A stretch of 64,000 nt of DNA from Clitoria ternatea (Eukaryota > Streptophyta > Magnoliopsida > Fabales > Fabaceae), in the NCBI GenBank assembly GCA_037962975.1, contig CM075675.1, positions 30,196,501 to 30,260,500 of the forward strand, written 5' to 3'. The translations under genes and the position numbers were made by a program. This document shows, one piece after another, positions 56,836-64,000 of the stretch. The notes under the pieces are model-generated. The model was given only the letters and a program-made list of their open reading frames with translations, searched no databases and had not been told where the DNA came from. Numbering within the stretch: the stretch's first letter is position 1; every line of letters starts with the position of its first letter.

Positions 56836-57557
56836 GTTGTGTTTAATAGGTTTCAGGTTCAACTCTTACTGCATACAACTTTTATTAACAACTTCCTTTT
56901 GACGGATGGCCATGTGTCATGCATGCAGCCATAGCTAGCTGGTAATATTTGACAATTTTTGTTTTTAAAAGATTAAATCTTTATTTTGAAATACTCATAT
57001 ATTTATATTATTTATTTTTATTATTATAAATATTTTTTATCAAAACTTTATAGATATGTAAAACTGACTTATGAAAAATATTTATATCAATTATCATATT
57101 TGAACTATATGTTTTTATTTATATATTTCATGATTTTTTAATATAAAGAATAAAAAGTCTTAAACATTATTTTGTTAATCTTGATATTAATTAAAATATA
57201 TCAAAAAAGTTACAAGTTGTGTGTGCGTATATATATATATATACACATATATAAGTTTATCTAAATAATTAAGCATGTTCTTTTATATTGTTTCACATTT
57301 TTAGCTACTGAAATAGTTAGTTTTACTAGACATTTCCAATACAGTTCAACTAGTTTTACCAAATAATTACTTAGTAGTAAAAGATTTAGCAATGAGAGAA
57401 AATGTTGTAGATTTGATTCTCTGTTAATGATAAAATTAATAAATTAAGTACTAACCCTTTTTATTAAAAAAAATATTACACCAAAATTTGATTCCGAACA
57501 ATAAAAAGTTTACAAAATTAACAATAATTTATAAACGAACTAATATATTAACTGCTC
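56836..57557. other. AT-rich intergenic DNA
   Basis: No gene. A short TA microsatellite lies near 57228-57250. Confidence 0.5.
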
Positions 57558-58130
57558 TGTTCAGAAGTTCGGGGTCAAGAGTTGACCGTATTGACCGAGG
57601 TCCGAACTTTAGTATACTAACCGCTCTTACCTCTCAATCACTCAGTTTTACACCGCCTTAGTGGAGTACGGTATTTTACACCCCAGTTCAGTGGGAATCT
57701 AAGGTTCTTCAAGTTCAGGTAGGAATTGATGCCTAGACCGAACTGAGAGTTTAGAACCACACCAGAGGGGTACCTGCAGAATATTCTCTGATGCCTAAGT
57801 CAGTAAGGTAATTAAGACAGTGTGTGATTATGGAAGTAACTTACTGAATAAAATTAGATCAGATCCCTCCAGTAATAAATGAGTTGTATTTATAGTGTTT
57901 ACCTTAGTTTTAGAAGTGATTTGACTATCTTCCTAACTTACTGTTGATACAGTGACTGCAGGGTTAGGTTGCCAATACCTCCTCTGACTGATCTGTCAGA
58001 TTATCAGTTATGAACCAGGGTTAGGGAAAAATCTGTAGTCCGCCGATGACTCCAGACTCCGGTCATGACCCTGGTTGACATGGTATGATGATTTTGGACT
58101 TCGTCCATTTCTGGTTACCACCCCAGATCA
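57558..58130 (-). repeat. 3' LTR of Tat element
   Basis: 573 bp. On the minus strand it starts TGATCTGGGGTGG after the polypurine tract and ends CTTCTGAACA. It has TATAAATAC (minus, about 57887-57895), then the conserved Tat block (minus GACTTAGGCATCAGAGAATA, then TTCTGCAGGTACC) at about 57770-57805. Borders are inferred from the tract and the TG/CA ends; the partner LTR is outside the window. Confidence 0.65.
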
Positions 58131-58417
58131 TTTGCCCCTTAGTTTATTTTTTGTAGTATTGCTACGAAAGGTGAACTATTCGTTGTGCCTTTTGAAAAAT
58201 TGTTAGAGTACAAGTACCGATGTATCTGACATGACCGGTGTCAAATGTGCTTTTTGGTAGGTGAAGCATTTAATGCATCCCACCTGTAAAAGCTGCCACT
58301 TCATGCGGATCGTTGACGTGTCACTTCGTGGTTGGCCGTACATCTCACTCGCTATGAGGTGACGTTATCCTAGGCAAGAAGTACGCCAACTCCTTCACCC
58401 TTTTTGCCCTTACACTA

Positions 58418-60113
58418 ATGGAGCGGATCTACCATATCCCGAGGGACCGGTTCATCTATTTTCATGACTACACAATAAGCAAGGTGAGAGTCTGGTTCCC
58501 CTTGAATAAGTTTGAAATGGGGGTACTACGATTTCTAGACGTCGCCCCAGCCAACTTCATTCCAACGGTTGGGCCCCCATCCTCTCTCTCGAAGTCCTGG
58601 GTAAGCACTTGGGCTTTACCCCCACCGTTGCACTCTTTTTTCGGTATGCCCGCGTAATGCATCGGAGTGGAACCGGGATGGGATTTGTCAATTTACAGTG
58701 TCAAAGTGACATAATCAATTTCGAAGCCTTTGCGGAATCCTGCAAGATCACCGAAGGCTCCTTCAAGAACTCCTACCTAAAACTCTTTGTTAAAGGTATG
58801 GGACAACCTTTCTAGAAGGATGAGAAGGGTCAATTCAGGATCCACACCGGTTGGACCCATAAGCATTTCCTATTGGAGAGTTCGGCTTATGCTGTTGACC
58901 AGTACTCCCTCTCCGCGTCCGCGAAGGTGGTGGTTGACGCCCTCCACAACATATCCCGGGGTGCCCCTATTAAGTGTCGTTCTCTTCTTGGCACAGCTGA
59001 GACACGGGATGATTACCTTGCTCACTGGGTAGATACCCATTTCCTTACCTGTTTTTATATGTTTTTATACTGCGGTTGAATTTAACATTTGCTTTATTTT
59101 TCAGGGAACATGAGTGTTACCACTCTGGAAAACCTCTGTAAACTGATGGAAGGGTCGGTGGTTGACGCCTCTACGGAGAACAATGTTACCCCGAAGATAT
59201 GAAAATCTTTCGGGCTTCCTACCCCCGGCGAAGTAGTTGGGTTGAAGGACACCCAAGGGAAACGGAAGGACAAGGGGCAAGCTGCCGGTGCCTCCAAAAA
59301 GCAAAAATCAAACCCCGTGCCCCGTGTAACAGACAAGGGTAAAGGGGTAGCCACTGAGACTTCGGTTGAGAGTGAGTTTCCTCCCCCTTCTCGCTCCGGT
59401 ATGGAAGCTTTGGAGGAGCTGCTTACCAGGACCCTTCCCGCCAACTCAGACTTCGAGCTCCCCTACCGTCTCAAGACGGGGTTAGAGAAAGATGATATAT
59501 CATTCGCCTTGGAGATGGCGATATGGTATAATATCAAGACTATCTCCGCCATCTACTCCACTACAATCGATGGTCCTAAGCTGGAGGTGGACCGTTTTTG
59601 GGACAAAAATTCCCGCCTCTCAGAGGATTACAGCCGGGCTTATCAAAGGATTAAATCCCTTAATGAGTCCAACCAGGCTTTTCAGTGATCCAAGAAGAGC
59701 TGGAAGAAAGAGAAGGACGGGCTGCTAGGGAAGTGACCGAATTGGAAAGTCAAGTGACCGATCTTCGCATGAAGAATGAGGAGTTGTCCATGTCGGTTAC
59801 AAATGAGCAAGATAAGTATAAAGAAGACATGCTGTAGTTTGCTCATGCCGCTATGGATTCCTTCAGTCACGCGATCCGACAGGTCATCCACCGGAACCGG
59901 GATACACCTTTAAGCCTGAACGGAATTAGTTTTTTCAACCGATTCTGAAATGGGGAATTGGTGTCCAAGATGGGCGGCCAATCCTTCTCTCCTTCTGACG
60001 AGCCCTTCAAACTCCGTCCCTTGGCTGCGGGGGAGGATGACGGCCTTGACTCTAACGCGCATGATGTCGGCGCTGGGTCCGAAGGTGAAGAGGAGGATCC
60101 AGCCAACCCCTGA
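58418..60113 (+). pseudogene. Antisense Transposase_28-like ORF of Tat element, with intron
   Basis: Antisense to pol. N-terminal blocks ERIYHIPRDRFIYFHDYT, KVRVWFPLNKFEMGVLRFLD, then (after a frameshift near 58570) LGFTPTVALFFRYARVMH and NFEAFAES. TAG at 58813 follows GQPF, then AYAVDQYSLSASAKVVVDAL to LAHW. A spliceosomal-type intron follows (GTAGAT at 59028, TTTATTTTTCAG ending 59104), after which the frame continues MSVTTLENLCKLMEGSVVDA. The rest has a Lys-rich segment, a helical region (DFELPYRLKTGLEKDD, RLSEDYSRAYQRIKSLNESN), stops near 59686 and 59836, and an acidic end (SEGEEEDPANP). The domain is the plant 'putative gypsy type transposon' family (PF04195, from memory). Function unknown; this copy is broken. 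Confidence 0.65.
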
Positions 60114-60389
60114 TTTCCTTTCACTCTATAGGCGGGATGAGCTCCGTCCAATTTCTCTTGTAATTATCAAATTTTTGCTTTGTAGGCGGGATAAGCTCCA
60201 CCGTTTTTGAATTTTGATTGTCTTGGCCACAGTGCCTTTTTGTTAATGACAATAGTACTTTACTTACATCGTCTCCTTTTTGATTTTTGGTTTTCATAGT
60301 TCGATGTTTGCATGATTTTCACACTTTATTGCTTCGTACTTGAATTACTCCAGAATCCTAAGATTATTTCATAATTTAAAACCTTAGCC

Positions 60390-60800
60390 ACTCTGGGGTT
60401 CTTAGACCACCCTGGGGCTTTAATAAACTTAACCATTCTGGGGTCCTTAGACCACTCCGGAGCTTTAATAGACTTAACCACTCTGGGGTCCTTAGACCAC
60501 TCCAAGGCTTTAATAAACTTAACCACTCTAGGGTCCTTAGACCACTCCGGGGCTTTAATAAACTTAACCACTCTGGGGTCCTTAGACCACTCCGGGGCTT
60601 TAATAAACTTAACCACTCTGGGGTCCTTAGACCACTCCGAGGCTTTAATAAACTTAACCACTTTGGGGTCTTTAGACCGTTTCGGGGCTTTAATAAACTT
60701 AACCACTCTGGGGTCATTAGACCATTTCGGGGCTCTAATAAACTTAACCACTCTGGGGTCCTTAGACTACTCTGGGGTTTTAATAAACTTTGAGGAAGGC
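60390..60800 (-). repeat. 45-bp tandem repeat, nine units, open in two frames
   Basis: Nine copies of a 45-bp unit (CACTCTGGGGTCCTTAGACC start) between pol and the antisense ORF. As 45 is a multiple of three, the minus strand is open in two frames across the array: one gives a 15-residue repeat, VKFIKAPEWSKDPRV. Units differ by 1-4 bases. Probably non-coding expansion, as no start or upstream domain is attached. Confidence 0.85.
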
Positions 60801-60946
60801 TACTAGATGACATTATCATTTGAAAACAAAATTATTTTTATTGATCAAATAGCACCTCAGCTACATGCTTCATTAAAAACCTCCCAAGTAAACCCTGTGA
60901 GAAAAACCTTGGGTAGGGAAAAAGAGTGCATGACTTGTGGCGTCGG

Positions 60947-62272
60947 TTAGCTGTAGTATACATGTAAGTTCTTTACATTCCATTTATTTTTTATCACTTC
61001 GCCCTCTAAGGTTTCTATCAAATAAGCTTCTCCTGGTGTGACCTCGTTCACCTGGTATGGTCCTTCCCATGTAGGTGCCAATTTTCCTTGGTGCGTAAAT
61101 CGATTCTCGACCGATGCTTTCCTTAGGACGAGATCACCCATATTGAATCTTCTTTGCTGGACTTTTACATTGTACCGAAATGCGGATTTGGCCTTGATCG
61201 CTTGATCCTGGACGAAAGCAGCTTCTTTGACTTCGGGTAGCAAGTACAACTCGTTTCTCAGCCCTTGGTCGTTGTCTGCTACATCTAACTGTTGAATTCT
61301 TAGAGAAATTAAATTTATTTCCACCGGTATTACCGCATCTACTCCGTACACCAACCGGAACGGGGCCTCACCAGTGGATGAATGGGGGGTCATCCGGTGT
61401 GCCCATAAAACGTGACATAACTGGTTAGCCCATTCTCCTTTAGCTTCACCCAGATGTTTCTTTAGCCCCTTCAGAATCTCTCTATTCATGACTTCGGCTT
61501 GGCCATTGGTCTGGAGATGTTTAACCAATGAGAATACTTGTATGATCTGCAATCCTTCAAGCAGGCTTTTGAACTTGGAATCCGTGAACTGCGTCCCGTT
61601 GTCCGTTATCACTCTTCCCAGAATTCCAAACCTTGTAACAATATTTTTATAAAAGAACCTCCGAGTCCGTGCTGCGGTGATATGTTCTACTGCTTCCACC
61701 TCAATCCACTTTGTAAAGTAGTCCACTCCAACAATTAGGTACTTCACTCCGCCTGGGGCCTTAGGGAAGGGTCCTAGAATATCCATGCCCCACTGGTAGA
61801 AAGGCCATGGGACTGCGGATGTAAATAGATCTTCTGCTGGGACGTCATGTTCATTACTATTCCTTTGGCATGCATCACATTTTCTAACATATTCCACTGT
61901 GTCTTTGGCTAAAGTGGGCCACCAATAACCTGCCCTTAGTATCTTCCTAGCCAAACTTCTGCCTCCGCAGTGGTTACCACATGTCCTTTCATGTACTTTG
62001 AAGAGGACTTCATCGACTTTTGCCTTGTTTATACACCTTAGATAAGGCGCTGTCATTCCTCTTCTATACAAGCCCCCGTCTACCAATGCAAAGTTTGGTA
62101 GCTCTTTTTTCAGCTTCTTCCTCTTGATTGGGCATTCTGAAAGTTGTTCACTCACTATGCATTGAATTATTGGAATAACCCAAGAGTCTTCTGGATGTGC
62201 TCTAAATTGGATGGCGTACACCTTTAGTGGATTTGAGATGCTTGGAGTTGCTAACGTGCTCTGTATCACCAT
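60947..62272 (-). pseudogene. Tat integrase region
   Basis: A 441-aa minus-strand frame, the best preserved part of this pol. Zinc finger (CDACQRNS preceded by HERTCGNHCGGR), DDE core with WGMDILGPFPKAPGG, VITDNGTQF and the glutamate in QTNGQAEVMNREIL, then the C-terminal GPYQV module (WEGPYQVNEVTPGEAYLIE). Catalytic residues are present. The following 3' region has no chromodomain, as expected for Tat. Confidence 0.85.
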
Positions 62273-62446
62273 AGTTGTGTATCCCGCCTTTTTTGTGCTA
62301 GCTAGTCGAGACAGGACATCGGCTCTAATATTTTCTTCCCTTCGGACATGCTTAAATTCTACAGTAGTGAATTTCCCTCCTAACTCCTTAACTTTCGCGA
62401 GGTATTGCTATAACAGCGATTCCTTCACTTGATAGATTCCATTAAT

Positions 62447-62899
62447 TTATGAAATCACCAACTGTGAATCGCTGCAAAGCACCGCCATTCGTGCCCCCAC
62501 ATCCAAGGCTACTCTGAGTCCGGCCAAGCATGCCTCGTATTCAGCTTGATTATTCCATGTTTTAAAGTCAAACCTGAGGGATATCTCTACACTCACCCCG
62601 TCTTCACTCTCGATTACTACTCCGGCTCCATATCCTTTTCCATTCGACGACCCATCGACAAAAATCTTCCAATGCTCCTGGGGTAGCATTGGGGCTTCTC
62701 CAGTCAATTTCGTCACAAAATATGCCAAAACTTGAGCTTTTATGGCCGTTTGAGGCTCATACGAGATGTCAAATTCTGATAGTTCTATCGCCCACTTCGT
62801 CATTCTTCCTGCTAGGTAAACACCGCTCTCAGAGGGAGATCCGTACGGATTGTGATTGGATGTGCATGAAAATATTGTCTCAAACGTCAGGATGTCCAC
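62447..62899 (-). pseudogene. Tat second (archaeal-type) RNase H
   Basis: The minus-strand frame contains WKIFVDGSSNGKGYGAGVVI, NNQAEYEACLAGLRVALDVG and CSDSQLVI, the D-E-D pattern of an archaeal-type RNase H. This sits after the ordinary RNase H and before integrase. Tat-lineage Gypsy elements are known for this duplicated domain. The frame breaks on both sides. Confidence 0.75.
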
Positions 62900-63172
62900 A
62901 CCAACGCCAAAGCTGCCTTTTCTAACTTCTGATACCGACCCTCTGATCCTTGCAGCACTTTTCCCACAAAGTATACCAGCCTCTGACCCTCAACTGTTTC
63001 TTTTACAAATGTAGCCCCAATCGCTTCGTTGGATACGGATAAGTAAATGAAAAGTTTCTCTCATGGGTCAGGCTTTATCAACACCAGTGTGTTAGCTAAG
63101 ACTTCTTTCAGCTCTTGGAACGCTGTTTCCTGCTCTTCTCCCCACTGAAACTCCTTGTTCCTCTTCAATGCC

Positions 63173-64000
63173 TTATAGAGGTAGTGACCGGTGTGCCATT
63201 TTTGGCATGAACCGAGATAATGCTGCCACCTTTCCATTTGACGACTGTACCTCTCTTACATTGGTCGGACTCCGTAGCTCCCTCACTGCCTTGCACTTGT
63301 CCAGATTAGCCTCTATTCCTCCTTGAGTTAGCATAAAACCTAGGAACCTTCCAGCTGGTACTGTAAACGTACATTTAAGGGGGTTCAACCTCATATTATA
63401 AAGCTGTAGTCTTTGAAATACCTTTCTCAAGTCTTCAACGTGATACCCTCTAACCGACGTCTTGGTTATTATATCGTCTAATAAACCTTAACCACTTTTG
63501 ACCTTATTCCATCAAACACCTTGTTCATCATTCTCTAGTATGTTGCCCCGACGTTTTTCAACCCAAATGACATTACAGTATAACAGAAAACTCCTTTGTG
63601 ATTCACAAATGTTGTCTTATCCTCGTCCTCCTTCCACATCAGGATTTGATTATAGCCGGAGTACGCATCCATAAAAGATAGGAATTGATACCCCGACGAA
63701 TCATCAACCATTTGATTAATGCTTGGCAAGGGATACGGATCTTTAGGACAACGCTTGTTAAGATTCATAAAATCACATCCGCCATTTGTCGTTGGCCTTC
63801 TTTACCATCACTACATTTGAGACCCAGGAGGAATATTGCACTTCCCTTATGAATCCGGCCTTCAACAATTCTTCAGTCTGCTCACATGCCGCCTGCTGTT
63901 TCTCCAGACCCAATCTTTTCTTTTTTTGTGCCACCGCTCTGGACTCCGGATACACTACCAATTTATGACAACAGAAGTTTGGGACAATTCCTGGCATGTC
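63173..64000 (-). pseudogene. Tat reverse transcriptase, partial and broken
   Basis: Three minus-strand pieces: 63997-63773 (AEELLKAGFIREV-like, VVMVKKANDKWRM), 63768-63535 (MNLNKRCPKDPYPLPSINQM, SFMDAYSGYNQI, VMSFGLKNVGATY) and 63430-63173 (RLQLYNMRLNPLKCTF, RFLGFMLTQGGIEANLDKC). They join in the normal RT order with stops or shifts near 63770, 63535 and 63435. The catalytic YVDD-type box, expected near 63450-63480, is not readable. The first RNase H (62900-63170) is scrambled. Confidence 0.8.

Larger units (their letters stand above)
57558..64000 (-). mobile_element. Tat-lineage Gypsy element, 3' portion, extends beyond window
   Basis: Minus orientation. From the window end downwards: RT, RNase H, a second archaeal-type RNase H and integrase (63997-60947), a 45-bp tandem repeat (60390-60800), an antisense ORF on the plus strand (about 58418-60113), a polypurine tract (minus CTAAGGGGCAAA, 58131-58142) and the 3' LTR (57558-58130). 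The second RNase H and the antisense ORF are hallmarks of the Tat lineage. Pol is degenerate. The 5' LTR and gag lie outside the window. Confidence 0.85.

Noticed and set aside
60376..60819. A 147-aa Leu/Pro/Ser repeat protein
   Set aside because: Second frame of the 45-bp tandem repeat; no evidence of translation.
1..64000. A novel multi-gene system or operon-like cluster
   Set aside because: Only two unrelated host genes are present; all other coding sequence belongs to known retroelement classes, mostly broken.

Overview
This is nuclear DNA from a flowering plant, most likely a legume (Fabaceae). The evidence is two plant-type genes (an intron-containing chloroplast ClpS and a nepenthesin-type aspartic protease), AT-rich spacers, and dense nested LTR retrotransposons with termini such as TGTAACATCC and the GGTAATCGATTACC palindrome that I associate with legume genomes. 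Genus cannot be fixed from this window. I saw no rRNA, tRNA, CRISPR or bacterial-type operon.

Layout. 79-2638: internally deleted Copia element, minus strand, with LTRs and a 5-bp target-site duplication (TSD). 3003-4089: non-autonomous hAT-type DNA transposon with an 8-bp TSD. 5400-16269: remnant of a Tat-lineage Gypsy element (antisense Transposase_28-like ORF, then 3' LTR), split by a young 8.4-kb CRM-like Gypsy element (6714-15100). 16578-20642: degenerate solo LTR holding a second, Copia-type solo LTR (17879-19159). 22854-24335 (minus): intact ASPG1-like aspartic protease gene. 26071-29130: pol-deleted Tat element carrying a hAT MITE and a LINE 3' fragment. 32755-34824 (minus): three-exon CLPS1 gene. 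36177-47465: Tat LTR plus gag, interrupted by a solo LTR (37133-46681) that itself contains a 7.7-kb Tekay/Del chromovirus on the minus strand. 47834-53534: nearly intact young Copia element. 54330-55260: AT-rich ~230-240-bp tandem repeat. 56332-56835: second hAT MITE. 57558 to the window end: another Tat element, minus strand, with 3' LTR, a spliced antisense ORF, a 45-bp tandem repeat and degenerate pol.

Only the two host genes look functional. ClpS delivers N-degron substrates to the chloroplast ClpCP protease; the other gene encodes a secretory A1 protease. They sit about 8 kb apart and nothing links them. No coding retroelement in the window is fully intact: each has a stop, frameshift, deletion or lost catalytic residue. 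The most informative material is insertion chronology, the intron-containing antisense ORF of the Tat elements, a CRM-like pol ORF running into its own 3' LTR, and unexplained short motifs inside LTRs. I found no convincing new biological system. All family and lineage names come from motif recognition, not database searches.
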